Part shown: piece by piece, positions 18,513 to 29,191 of the stretch | How the letters are laid out: the number at the start of each line of letters is the position of its first letter | Position numbering within the stretch: the stretch's first letter is position 1 | Source of the DNA: Paramacrobiotus richtersi | Taxonomy: Eukaryota; Tardigrada; Eutardigrada; Parachela; Macrobiotidae | Direction of reading: 5' to 3' | Length of the DNA stretch: 31,028 nucleotides | Assembly: GCA_034698045.1 (NCBI GenBank) | Contig: JAQGAU010000326.1 | Coordinates: 1 to 31,028 of the forward strand | Program-made: the position numbers and the translations under genes | The notes under the pieces: model-generated | What the model was told of the DNA's origin: nothing | Databases searched by the model: none | Seen by the model: the letters and a program-made list of their open reading frames with translations, nothing else

Positions 18513-20499
18513 AAGATTCTGCCATATCCGCACTACTTGAGCCTATGTAACGATTTTACACACGTTCTAGAAAGGCAACAGTTCTTCATGTGATCAGTCT
18601 GGTAAATAAGATTCCGATAGGAGCCGGCGCTTAAAGCAGCATATTTCTAGTAATTTCCAGCTGAATTCTGTCGATAGATCTAAACTTTTGTGGTTGTAAA
18701 TAGTACGATTTTTAATGGTGTATAATTTTAAAGCTGATGTTTTCTGGAATGCAGTGGTTATTAAACAAAACCTCGGTCAGTTATAACTGAGCGGCAGTCA
18801 AATGTGTCAGTAATTTTGGCGCATTCCCCATGCAGCAAAACAAACTTCGCAGTTTCGAAAAAGGGCATGGTAAAGGTTCCTTAATTTCGGGGTTTTCGGT
18901 TAAACTCGAAGCGCAACCATTAAGACAAGCTCAATGCAGGCGGTGTGGCATTCTTGTAAGCTAATTATAATGCACACAATAAGATGGACACCATGCAGCT
19001 TTGTTCCTCTGCCCACAGGCACACATACAGTAGTGAGCTGATAATTCTTAAACGATGATCAATAAACGACGCCCTACGTCATGTTCAACACCGTAACCAT
19101 TCATTTCTAGTTCGCACAGCTCAAAAACAGGCAATTTTTGAGTCTTCAGCACATAATTGTGGGCGTGACTGCGCTGGCACCGCAACATCAGAGTCGTGAT
19201 CAGACCATACCACACGTTGACCTTTGCTTTCATACGAACATCAGCTGGTTTCTCAATTCAGTTTTTAACAAAGTTGTTCGCAAAGAAGTAATGTATCATT
19301 CTAAGTACAAAGGTGCGAGTGGTAAGCAGGCAAGGTTCCTCAAAGGACGTCCAAGTTCGGTGGAGAGAGGGCCGGGATTTACTGCTTGCTATGTTTTCTT
19401 GTGTGAAACCAATACTACATTCTGGTAATGCCGGTGCAGCACAATTTTAGTCTTTTTCTGTTTTTATTTCTTCTTTAACATTGTTTAGTGCTGTTGGATA
19501 ATGCTGTGCACAGATGCATGGCACCTGCTGGTCAGAATGGGCCAGAGGAAATAAACTTGCTTGCTTGCTTGCCGATGCTACAATCATACTAAACAAATGT
19601 TTAATGTTTCACCAGTATAGCCGCAATTAAGCACTTAAACTTTATTGTCCGAGATAAACCACGCATCTCCAGTTCCCCAGTATTTGCTATAGAAGTCTAC
19701 GAGCGGTAACTTTCCGAATTGTCGCTCTCAGTTCCTCGGCGGTTGAGTGCAGGAAATCTAAGCAAAAAAGCCAGCCTAGCTTCAGAGCTTTCGAACAGTG
19801 CGTATGTTGCTCCTGCATGCTAACTGGAATGTCTTTATCGGCATCGTCCATGACAGCACGAAAACCCGACCCACCCCCTTCCTATTTGCAACGCGAACTG
19901 CAGGTATAACTTGTAGTGGCTTGGCAACATAGATCTCCACCGGATGCGCCGTAAAACGTTGTTCAATGAAAGCGATGAAGAACTGACAGAATACTGCATA
20001 CGGCTTGATTACAGGGCTGGAAATCCCGTGTTCCACTTTGGCGTACTCGCAATGTACACAACATGAAATCAATTTTGGTTGAGTATAGAGGACCTCCGCT
20101 TCGCTTCGGTCGATTAAACTATTATTGTACCGCAAAGATTGTTACTTTCAAAGAAGGTGTGAGATCAGTCGATGCGGAGTCCGACTCCGACACGGGCGTG
20201 GCTGACTCGACACGAGTTGCGCACACGTCCTGACTCGGTACGGCCTCCTCCGCTGTCTCGCACTGCTGCACGGCAGTTCATCACCACCATCCTCGCAGAC
20301 GGCTGGATTTCCTGCATACAGCAGTGCCCATTGTTTGTGTAGATTTGGCAGAGTGCCCTTCCCCTTTTTGTTCTTTTGTGTGCATACGCCTGACTTCCTC
20401 GATAAAGGTTATCATTCCCTTATCTCGTTGTCTGCGTATCTCTTGGTGTCTTCCACTGGAGCCGTCCAGCAGGACGCTTTATTAAAGGGACACCGATAG
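18513..20499. other. Intergenic stretch without supported genes
   Basis: This is the 3' flank of the LRR paralog, then unremarkable sequence. Open frames of 60-120 codons here (for example plus 19138-19428 and minus 19782-20135) show no domain, no signal peptide and no paralog in the window. A probable retroelement tail at 19430-19572 is listed separately. A GC-richer patch at about 20160-20480 has no structure that I can name. Confidence 0.45.
19430..19572 (+). repeat. Possible 3' tail of a LINE/SINE ending in (TTGC)4
   Basis: The stretch ends with GGAAATAAAC followed by four perfect TTGC units (19557-19572). A polyadenylation-like AATAAA followed by a short tetranucleotide array is a common 3' signature of non-LTR retroelements and SINEs. 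No reverse transcriptase remains upstream. The left boundary is arbitrary. Confidence 0.35.
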
Positions 20500-20690
20500 C
20501 GGAAGAAACTGCTATCTAAATAATACAAGCGGCAGAAAACAACCATTCATTTTAAGGTCATCATCCGACTGCCTCTCCTGTATTCCCAAAAGCCATGCTC
20601 GGAAACAAAAAGGCACTTGCTCTCAGCATGGGCCATTAGGGCGTTACGAAACCACCAACCGACACAATGACCAGTTGGGTTTGTTTTCGG
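20500..20690. repeat. Right-array flank repeat R, copy 1
   Basis: This segment recurs at about 24180-24365 and, more diverged, at about 28640-28820. Shared motifs are ATCTAAAT, a TGCTCGGAAA.AAAAAG.. block and CATTAGGG.(G/C)TTACGAAA. In each unit it lies on the 3' side of a minus-strand single-exon GPCR (stops at 21361, 25787 and 29192). It therefore marks the unit boundaries of the right tandem array. Function unknown. Confidence 0.6.
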
Positions 20691-21360
20691 CTGGTCTTGT
20701 GCGAATTGTAATGTTCTAGGCTTTAGAGGGGTGTAATTATTTCAACACGAAGGAAAAAACCGGCACTTCAAGCTCATCTTTACGTAACATGACGCACGAC
20801 TTTTTTGCCTAGTGACGCCTATTAAAATAGGCATCGGTCGTCGGTCGGGCTTCTCATCGACCTGGCTAAACATGTAACTTTGAGCTTACTCGATAATTCC
20901 TTTGTTCATTGTTGCGCAGCATTTTGTTTAACTCTCCAACCCGGCTTATAATTTCTTTGGTGAACCTCGGGCATTGGTGCCTGTCGTGTCAGTTTTAATA
21001 TCTACCTGTTAGTTTCATTTCAATAAGCAATGTAACTTATAGAAGCAGTTATATCTCTATGGACTATGTGAGCATTCGACTCTTGGACTGAGTGTTGCAC
21101 TTATACCGATTTCAGTTTTCTTTTCTTCTTAAATCTGCTTTCGTGCGGTTCACCGCAGTTTGTTTATTGTTCATTTGGTTAGGTATGGACCGTACGGTAC
21201 CTCTACTCATTTGCGTACACACAACCGAGCTGGACATGCAGTGAAATAGGTTGTGGGAGTGGAGTACCACACATACGTCAAACGGACAGCTTGAAGCAGG
21301 TACATCCGATCGAAGAGGTTGACAATAAAATTCAGAAGCACTAGTTCAGCGCGCTGTGCT

Positions 21361-22320
21361 TTAGCGACAATTTCTCATGAGAAGAGCTTTAAAACAAATA
21401 CGAAACTCAGGATAGAATACCATGTAGAAGAAAAACAGCAGCTGATCCTTGAGGTATGCGACTAGCAAATACGAAAAAAACCACGGGAAAGTCATAGGAT
21501 ACCGCGGATCCACGTAATACGTCAGTGGAAATACGGCATTACACACAACACTGGCGCTAACAATTGACGCTCCAGCAAGGACATTCTTTACCATATGCTT
21601 CAACACTTCTTTCTTCTGGATCCTGTCCCTGAACAAAATATCCCCCGGTAGCACCCGCTTATTTCTCACGACGTGGTATTTTGTTCGCACAGCTATCCAG
21701 ATTAACCTAATCTGCGGGATCGCCATCAACGCTAAAATGCCGTAATAGTAAATGTTGTAGAAGCGGATCCAGTTTGGGTCTGTATTGTTCATATACGCCC
21801 CACGATTACAAGGGACAATAATAGTGTCCTTCCCAGTCAAACTGAAGAGTACGGTATAGAATATCAGCACTGCGATGGCAACTGTAAGATTCACACCAAT
21901 AACCACTGGTTTGGTCACCCGGCGCCGGTAAAAGGCGACAAACTCGACGGACATCCACCGATCTATGCTAATAATCAGCAGCGTCAAGTTCACATAGGGG
22001 ATCGCAATCGTTCCGCCGGCAACCGTGACTTGACCCGGCCAGGCGATGGGGACATTGGGATCGATGCAACGGTACAATGGACCGATAGAGGCGATGACCC
22101 CGCGAAAAAGCTCTCCGCAGGAAAGGAAGATGTGGTGAGTAAGGAATGCCGGTTTATTCTTCCACATGGCAAAAACTCGTAGGTTGACGCAGGAAAAGAT
22201 CAGTAGCAGTAGATTACGAATGACATGGGTCGGGATGATCATGTGGAGTTGTGATGACTTGCCCCACGACCAACACTCTAAAGAAATGTTGCCACCGGCT
22301 GGATTGCTCAGGTTTTGCAT
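21361..22320 (-). CDS. Single-exon class A-like GPCR, 319 aa (right array)
   Basis: Orphan seven-transmembrane receptor without introns. The start MQNLSN at 22320 is preferred to an upstream ATG (22350) because both paralogs align from MxN[LI]S. The N-terminus carries a sequon at Asn11. TM1 is about 29-50 (RNLLLLIFSCVN). Cys85 before TM3 and Cys171 in loop 2 (VPCNRGAYM) form the conserved disulfide. TM3 ends IDRWMSVEF, giving DRW at 120-122. TM6 lacks CWxP and reads VVCNAVFPLTYY. The TM7 site is LFFFYM..YPEFR instead of NPxxY, with the helix-8 FR spaced as usual. It aligns without gaps for more than 200 residues to the receptor at 29192-30172. It belongs to a different subfamily from the left array. 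Role is probably sensory, by inference from tandem expansion. Confidence 0.88.
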   Translation of the reverse strand: MQNLSNPAGGNISLECWSWGKSSQLHMIIPTHVIRNLLLLIFSCVNLRVFAMWKNKPAFLTHHIFLSCGELFRGVIASIGPLYRCIDPNVPIAWPGQVTVAGGTIAIPYVNLTLLIISIDRWMSVEFVAFYRRRVTKPVVIGVNLTVAIAVLIFYTVLFSLTGKDTIIVPCNRGAYMNNTDPNWIRFYNIYYYGILALMAIPQIRLIWIAVRTKYHVVRNKRVLPGDILFRDRIQKKEVLKHMVKNVLAGASIVSASVVCNAVFPLTYYVDPRYPMTFPWFFSYLLVAYLKDQLLFFFYMVFYPEFRICFKALLMRNCR

Positions 22321-22408
22321 TTCCAGCGAGATCACGTAAGCAATAATCAAATATAACTTATTATTGATTCCAACAGCTGGGAGCAGTTTTCTCGATATGA
22401 ATGATGTG

Positions 22409-22414
22409 TATATA
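22409..22414 (-). promoter_or_regulatory. TATA-like element upstream of the receptor at 21361-22320
   Basis: On the minus strand this reads TTTATATACA about 90 bases before the ATG at 22320. It is the only TATA-like run close to the start. Position fits a core promoter with a short 5' UTR, but AT-rich matches are common. Confidence 0.3.
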
Positions 22415-22639
22415 AATCATTAATTTTGCAGAAATCACTCGGGGGTTTGCAAATACTTCACTGCTTGCAGTCAACATGCCACTGGTTCATTAAAATACTG
22501 TACTATGCTTGTCCATTCATGCATGTTGAAGCTCTTAATCTTGATTCACGGAAAGCGGCACTAGGTGATACACAGGTTGTTGACTGGCAGTGCGCGTCAA
22601 GTAAAGATTTTCGGCACGCCTGTTTGTATCGGTTATCAT

Positions 22640-22870
22640 ATGAGCGGATGGTATCACTGACTGATTGCTATGCGGCAAGACAAAGCAGTTCTACATAGTT
22701 AGAGAGTGCTATCGATAAAGTAGGGGCGGGAGTTTTAAATTAATGATCACTGCGCCAGTAACATATAACAATTCCAAGGAAAGTGCGTAGTTCACGAAAC
22801 GACATAGCGTAGCATACATGGTAGAATGGCGAAAACAAATCTTTTTTGAGCTATTATCCACGCAACGAAT
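22640..22870. repeat. Right-array upstream segment U, copy 1
   Basis: Upstream DNA of the first right-array receptor shares blocks with 26990-27220 and 30440-30660. The motifs run ACGACAT..., GGCTGAACG or its remnant, GATGGAAT, (AAACAAATCTT)TTTGAGCT and onward. A further copy lies at about 24040-24180 without a gene beside it. Upstream sequence was thus duplicated with the genes and may hold their shared promoter logic. Confidence 0.5.
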
Positions 22871-22877
22871 TTCCCCG

Positions 22878-22901
22878 TACCGTGGACGGTAGTCCACGGT
22901 A
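22878..22901. repeat. Perfect 10-bp hairpin next to a TATATAT run
   Basis: TACCGTGGAC, a four-base loop GGTA, then GTCCACGGTA; TATATATTTT follows at once. It is short, perfectly paired and intergenic. It could be an operator-like site or chance. Confidence 0.5.
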
Positions 22902-23579
22902 TATATTTTCAGATATTAAGAAAAATGCAAAAAAAGTAACTGCGAGTCGACGAACTCTTTTGCACCGTCAAAGGATGTACAAAGTAAATGGGAACAGAAT
23001 GCGTGGGCGATGAACCGAAACCAAACAAAGTTAATACCGCGTTTGTGGCAGTCTTTCTGACACGCGAACCGTTTCTGATCTTGCTCCACTTTTGTCTTGC
23101 TCCATGTTCTAAGCCAGGAATGCCAAGGGGACGCGTGCAACGGACAGATCCCTCTGGACAGCAAAAATTATGTTTGACCTGGATTCTTGTCACTGAAAAA
23201 TGTTGTTTCACGAGATTCCGTGCCTGCAGGATAACCATCTAAAGGTCATCTGAACACTTTTGCTTTAGATGCCATTTTGTCCTTGGAGTTTCATATTAAC
23301 CCGGTGCCTAAGAAATTCAGCAGATTTCCTATTTTGTCGAGGAGCATTCTCAGCTCCCCAGCGTCCAGATTTTTCATTGGTTCGAGACTGTTTGATTGCA
23401 GAATGTATCGAACTCACTGGGCGCTGCGACCTCACCCTGTTTCCGCTCCTGTTCGTTGCGCTTTCAATGTATATGTACAGTAGGTTTTTTTTGTCGCTCT
23501 TACAAAAATGGATGATAAATAATGTGATTAGCTACCACTCCGTCTTAATCAGGCATCAAAGTTAGTGTACAGTATCCCC
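22902..23579. other. Intergenic DNA without supported genes
   Basis: Open frames on both strands overlap one another here (for example plus 22988-23242 and minus 22909-23238), which is typical of chance open DNA. No paralog of them exists in the other right-array units. Confidence 0.4.
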
Positions 23580-24365
23580 TCGCAGCCGGCCTAAGCTGTT
23601 TCAGTTCGTGTATGGTCTGACCAGTGGTAAGTGTAAACGACGTTTGTAAGAGCCGTCGGCACATGAGATTGACGTCACACGCTATATGCGCAAAGAAGAA
23701 AATGAATAGACAGGTTACAAATACGGGACAGCATGCTCCCAGCGAAAGTACGCCGCGCTCTGTTCCAGCTAGAGTCGACTGACTTCCTGTGACCCTGTCA
23801 TCTGAGCCAGCGCAAAGAGGTGGATGGCGGGGAAACTGGTACTCAGCGCTGTTATAATTAATACTCTGGTAGTTTTAACTTGAATACCATACGCTCGAGG
23901 CAAATCATTTACGTGGTATTCAACTCGCGCCGCAAAGAAATACAGCGAAAGAGTCTGCTATCTAAAATAGACAGCGGGCAGAAAAGCTTGTCACAATGCC
24001 AGCTGACCGCCTGAACTGCAAGGGCGGTCGTACCATGGTATTTAGTGCGTTACGCTGATTAAAGGTGCGGCTAGATAAAGTAGCCAAGTAGTTGTACACG
24101 CAGGGTTTCGGAGGGCTATCAATAAAGTAGCTGCGGAAGCCTTCAATTGTTGACCAGCACGTGAACAATCAGTGAGAATACGAGTACTCAAAATGAAAGG
24201 GCCTGTCATCTAAATGAGACAATCGGCAAAGATGCATGTCAGTCACGGTTATTACGCAACTCTGCCTTTTGTCTCCTAATGTTCTGCTCGGAAATAAAAA
24301 GAGGCGTGCTCACTGCATGGATCATTAGGGCCTTACGAAATCATCAGCTAGAATTGTTGACGGCT
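23580..24365. repeat. Right-array flank blocks W, U' and R, copy 2
   Basis: Block W (23580-23950) matches 27640-27690 plus 28320-28660. Shared stretches are TATGGTCTG.CCAG, GACGTCAC, GTTCTGT.CCAGCT..., GACTTCCT.TGACC.TGTCAT and GGTAGTTTT. Block U' (about 24040-24180) resembles upstream segment U, with GATAAAGTAG and GCGGAAGCCT...TTGTTGA. Block R (24180-24365) matches 20500-20690. In the third unit W passes directly into R. Here U' lies between them, which suggests a former extra unit whose gene was lost. Confidence 0.5.
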
Positions 24366-25786
24366 TATTATGAGTGGGCTGTCACCTGACAGGGGAATAG
24401 CCGAGCACCGAGAAAATCCCAGGATCTCGTAAAAGTGACCCACAGTGTTGTTAAATACATAATGTCTGTCGGTGCAAGAGCTTCGTAAGCCTTTGTGACG
24501 GCAGTTTTGAACTTTGTCGGCGGCTGGTTTCTAGCGCAGAACCTCGCAAGCCTTTCTGCCTGCTGCCATAGCTTTTGTTTAGCGTCTCTCACTGAAATTC
24601 ATGTTTGTTCTTTTTATATATTATTGTCGCTCCAGTGAAGCATTCATACCATTAAAGCTGCCATAATCGGATCTTCGGTGTTATGCGTTTCACTTTCAGG
24701 AAGTGTGCTTAATAACAGTCCAGATACGAGATACGGTATTTATGTGAACGCTCAAGTGAAATCTAGGACATGACTGGTCTTCGCGCAGGCAAACAAAAAC
24801 CTGCGCAAGCCATGTCACAAACAGTCACAAACGGCAAGCTATGTACGGCCCTACAAAATCACGTCGGTTCGAAATAGAACCAGTCTCGCTAATAAAATAG
24901 CAAGATGTCTGTACTAAAGGTTTGCATATGTACATGCATGACAAGCCGTTCACGGTGTCAGTCTGGTGATAAAATATGCATGCGGTGCACCGTATGCATG
25001 TGGGAGAAATTCTGGTGAATAACTTTGCATCTCAAAGGTCAAGACCAGCTACATTAACTGGGAAGGGCTGTATGCTAACTCTCGCTAATAATGCAAGACG
25101 CAAGACGTATCGTATCAACTGATTTCTGAATTTTTTTTCTATGCCTTTCCAGCTTTTCCTTTTTTACAGCGTTCACAGTAAATTTCGTGACTTCTACGTC
25201 GAGGTTAACTTTTTGTCCGGTTACATGCGGCAGGAAATGTTAGGAATATGCATCGCAAAGGTCAGGACTAGCTTGGTTAAGTGAGAAACGGTGTCCGTAA
25301 GGCATCAAAAGTACCCCGTACGCGGCACTTGATGGCGCTACATCGCATCAGTCGTGCGTGTCTGTTTCTATGCGCATCTGCAGCTGTATTGAAAGAAACG
25401 CTGTACCACCTTTTTTATAGCAAACAGGCCACATTTTGAACGTGGATCGAGGGGACAGAGCGAGATTATATAGCCAACCTATATTTGTAGTTTTACATCT
25501 GAGCTATTTTAATTGTTTCTGTTCGCTTCCGTTGGTTTTCTCGCTTTCTTGTCCAGCTCTCCTCAGTTTCGTTTCTTCTAGTTCGTTTATTGCTGTCCCT
25601 AAGAGTAGCATAATTAACTGCAAACACATGTGTAATCGCCCAGCTGCACTTTTCAGTACATCTGGCTGTGGGTAACGCACAGTAAATAATGTCTACCGTA
25701 AACGGAAAGCAGTGATTAGAGACAGGGTAACGAGAGCTTTGCTTTGTAAAGTGAAACTTTGAAACATTAGTTTCAACGCAAAGTGT
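24366..25786. other. Intergenic DNA with a short direct repeat
   Basis: No gene is supported. Two copies of a roughly 50-base sequence (GCATC.CAAAGGTCA.GAC.AGCT..TTAA) lie in direct orientation at about 25021-25078 and 25242-25300. A seven-base-arm hairpin GCGCAGG / CCTGCGC with a ten-base loop lies near 24784-24807. The rest is plain. Confidence 0.4.
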
Positions 25787-26776
25787 TTAGCAATATTTCC
25801 CCGAGATAAGAGTTATGAAGCAACTACGAAACGTAGGATAGAATGCCATGTAGAAGATAAAAACAAGCAGTTCCTTAATGTATTCAGCCACTATATATGC
25901 AGTAAATGTCGTTAATGTCACCGTTGTTTGGTTTGGGCGAAAGTCGAAGAGAAGTGGAAATACGGAATTAAACGCTACACTGGAAATAACAACGGACATT
26001 CCAGCAAGAACATTTTTCGTCATGTATTCCAGCAGTTCTTTGTTCTGGGCCCTGTCGTGTAACAAAACATCCCCAGGCTGCACGCGCCTATTTCTTACGA
26101 TCTGGCATTTCGTCCGCACGGTTATCCAGATGAGCCTAATCGGCGGGATAGTCGCCAACGCCTGTATGCCGAAAAATGTAAAGCTAATAAAGCGAACCCA
26201 GTTTGGATCATAGTGTGCTGCATACGGCGCATGGCTACAACCAATAAAAAATACGTTCTTTGCCGTCAGACTGTACATGATAGTGTAGAGCCGCCGTCAC
26301 CGTCACCGTCACTAGAGCGCCAGCATTCCCACGGCAACCGTCAGTTTCATACAAATAAGCACTGATTTGCTGCAGTGACGACGGTAAAAATCGGCAAACT
26401 CGACGGACATCCACCGGTCAACGCCGATGATCAGCAGCATGAAATACGTGTACGGGATAGCGATTGATCCGCCGGCGATGGTCAGTATTGACGGCCAGAT
26501 GACAGGGATGTTAGGATCGATGATACGGTACCATGGATCGATGGAAGTGAGGATCCCGCGAAACAGTTCACCGATGGACAGAAAGATGTGGTGGCAGAGG
26601 AATGCCGGCTTGTTCGGCCACATGAAAAAAACTCGCAGATTGACACAGGAAATGACGATCAGTAGCAGATTGCGGATTACGTAACCAGCAACGACCAAGG
26701 GGATTTCTGGTAACTTAGCCCATGACAAGCACTCTGAAGAATTGCTGCCAGCAGATGATTTGCTGATGTTATACAT
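25787..26776 (-). pseudogene. Single-exon class A-like GPCR interrupted by in-frame stops
   Basis: Second member of the right array. It starts at MYNISK (26776), aligned with the paralogs, and ends at 25787. All expected parts are present: a sequon-rich N-terminus, VDRWMSVEF (DRW) at the end of TM3, a loop-2 region starting IGCSHAPYA with one Cys, loop 3 (RNRRVQPGD), TM6 and the TM7 end FYMAFYPTFR. After TM4 (VGMLAL) a 27-base insertion at 26288-26314 adds stops TAG, TGA, TGA and TGA. Then the same frame resumes with LYTIMYSLTAK, as in the paralogs. The rest is well preserved, so the break is recent or, less likely, an assembly artefact. The NRGAYM stretch around the loop-2 Cys is also changed here, which fits relaxed constraint. 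Confidence 0.8.
26288..26314 (-). repeat. 27-bp insertion built of GTGACG repeats
   Basis: On the minus strand the inserted sequence carries three tandem GTGACG units between two CTC codons that flank the paralogous position. Its length is a multiple of three, so the reading frame after it is unchanged, but every repeat adds a TGA. It interrupts the receptor after TM4. Confidence 0.85.
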
Positions 26777-27691
26777 TTCTTTGTCAATCAAATTTTGTGA
26801 TGATCAAAGGTCACTATTCAGCATAACATATTCGTCATGTAAGTAACCGAACGAAGGCCATACACACAGGCGTGCTGAGGATATTTAACCTAGCCCCTGT
26901 CGACGAAAAGCGACACTGCAGGAGGAAGGTCTTGCACAATAAATCCCTCAGCAAGCTTGTTTGGTTCATCTTTCACTGGCAACACTGATTAATATGCGGA
27001 TACACAAAGCATCCAGACAGTTCTTTGTCATCCTGGTCACTGCGGGCTTTCGGTTAATTATATGTTAATTATCTGTAGTACGTACTCTTGAATTAGTGAC
27101 GGCCGCGTCAACAATCGGCGGTAATTCTCAGGAGATTCGCGGCATAAGAAACAACGCGGCATGTTAGCAAGGCTGAACGGTCGGATGGAATTGTGAAAAC
27201 AAATCTTGTTTTAGCTGTAATCCAGGAAATGCTTGTTTGTGTAGGTAATTACCGTCCACACTCCACAATAGTTCTAGGCCTTCGGATGTTTTTCAGGGAA
27301 CACTATCGACACGTACTCAAAATGCTCTGGCCAACGAACGACTGTTACACGTTTAAACCGCCAAATTCCCTGAGGGACCGATAATGACGCAACCGCACGG
27401 GCATGGGGTCAGATTCTTTCATGCATGTCGAATGATGATGCGCTCAGCGCCTGCAGTTTAAATATGGAGAATGAATTGAATAATATTTGATATCACCCCG
27501 TCTCCATAAAGATTATTGTTTCATGTTCGGACTACATATATGTAATGGCCGGTTCAAGCTTCACCTATGTATGTATCACTCCGCGGAAATTAGGGGCCGA
27601 AGTCATGATATTCCCTTGTATCCGACAAAACTTCTCGATGTATTTTTATGGTCTGGCCAGTTATAAGTGTAGATGACGCTTGTGAGACACG
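26777..27691. other. Upstream DNA of the interrupted receptor (segment U, copy 3)
   Basis: The part around 26990-27220 is the paralog of 22640-22870 and 30440-30660. The part around 27640-27691 begins block W, which then stops at the MITE insertion. No gene is supported; the plus-strand frame 27193-27384 lies in the duplicated upstream DNA. Confidence 0.45.
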
Positions 27692-28315
27692 TACCAGTAA
27701 AAGCCAGTAAACAGATTGCCGTAGGGCCCATGTTAAACTTGCACATAAACAGATCGGCAATTTTTAAAAACCAGGGAAGCAAGATATCGTGCTTCTTAAT
27801 TTTGCGTTCGAAAGAGCATGAAAAGTTATTCGAACAGTTATTCAAAAAGTTATTCAACATTTGTTTATTGTGTGCATACGGAATTTGCAGAAGAAAGGTG
27901 AAAAAAACAGTGACGTCGTCAATCGAAAGGCAGTCTCAGTGGCGCTGCACTACGCTTTTAACACGTGATAGGATGGCTAAAACTAAAGCAAAAATTTGCG
28001 TAAATACCTTTTTTCACGTTTTCTGCGTCCTAAAAGTATAAAAATTCGAAATAATTTTTAAAAAGTAAGACCGAGTGTCGCTGAAAGCATTCTGGCACAG
28101 GAAAATCCTTGGAAGATACTTTAGCGCGGGGGGAACAGGAATCAAACTTGGCAGAACAAGTCGTGCACGGACGCGCATTCCTTTTTAAATTTTGGTACGT
28201 AAAGATTGTGTAAACAAATTGATTGTATTCCTTGATTTTAGAAAATTGCCGATCTGTTTATGTTCAACTTTAACACGGGGCCCTACGGCGATCTGTTTAT
28301 TGGCTTTTACTGGTA
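27692..28315. mobile_element. MITE-like element with inverted ends of about 80 bp and TA flanks
   Basis: The left end TACCAGTAAAAGCCAGTAAACAG and the right end, its inverted counterpart finishing GGCTTTTACTGGTA, pair for about 80 bases. The pairing includes GCCGTAGGGCCC and ACATAAACAGATCGGCAATTTT. The interior of about 450 bases has no transposase. Ends bordered by TA fit a Tc1/mariner-type target. The element splits block W: left flank 27640-27691 and right flank 28316-28660 together match 23580-23950, which has no insertion. Confidence 0.75.
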
Positions 28316-29191
28316 GGCTATTGAGACTGGCGTCACTGGCTCATACTGACTGACGTCACCCGGTATTTGTGGACAAGGTAAAATTAACGCAAAAGTTACC
28401 GACAGGTCGGAACTGAAGTTAACATTGGACTTCTAGGTGACGTAAGCCGCGTTCTGTCCCAGCTGGATTCCGCTGACTTCCTCTGACCGTGTCATTTGAG
28501 GCACTGCAAAGAATGGTGGAGAAACCGGTACCGAGCGCGATTCTAATTAGTACCGTGGTAGTTTTTAATTGAATGACTTACGCGCCAGTTAGATCATTTC
28601 GTGGCATTCAGCTGTAGATAGTTTTGATGATGTCGTAGCGCAAACAGAAATACAGAGAAATGAATTTGCAATCTAAATTAGGTAACAGTCAGGGTAGCGT
28701 GTCTTTTGATGTCACCAGGCGATTTCACCGCATGTGTGGCTGGCAAGGGCTATTCTCGGAAAGAAGGCGCGGTTGTTCTTACGGTCTTACCATGGGTAAT
28801 TATTTCTTTACGAAAGCACCAATACTTACAGCTGCAGCACCAATAGTTTCAGCTTTGTCATCGAGCCCGCAGCGGGGTGAGGAGGCACACAGGCCTTTCT
28901 TAATCTATTTTCGTTTTGCATGCATTTTGCAGTCCTTATTTCGATTGATTATGCGTAGGTGCTTTTCGTTTTTTTGGTGAGTTTCCTTATTTAGTTGGGC
29001 TTCCTTGACTTAGTTTACCTTTTCTTGGTACCTTCTCATTTATAAACTGTTTGATTAAACAGGATGCAGCTCTCATCATGTGTGTTAAGACCCCGCGTAA
29101 CGAACAGAAAAACACGTTGTGAGTGCCACAGGATGGCGGGAAAGTATCACATAGTCAACAAGCAAACTTACGCCGTACGACACATTACACG
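28316..29191. repeat. Right-array flank blocks W (rest) and R, copy 3
   Basis: 28430-28660 matches 23740-23950 and 28640-28820 is a diverged copy of R. The rest to 29191 is the 3' flank of the receptor. The plus-strand frame at 28660-28980 falls on this repeated DNA and is not preserved in the other copies, so it is not called. Confidence 0.5.

Noticed and set aside
20159..20480. GC-richer patch that might be a solo LTR (TG...CA ends)
   Set aside because: No target duplication, no second copy and no primer-binding site could be recognised.
22909..23565. Overlapping open frames on both strands
   Set aside because: Mutually overlapping, no domains, no paralogs in the other array units.
27673..28041. 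Plus-strand frame of 122 codons
   Set aside because: It mostly overlaps the MITE at 27692-28315 and starts in its inverted end, so it is not a gene.
28660..28980. Plus-strand frame of 106 codons
   Set aside because: It falls on the flank repeat R and downstream spacer; the other copies of R do not keep the frame.
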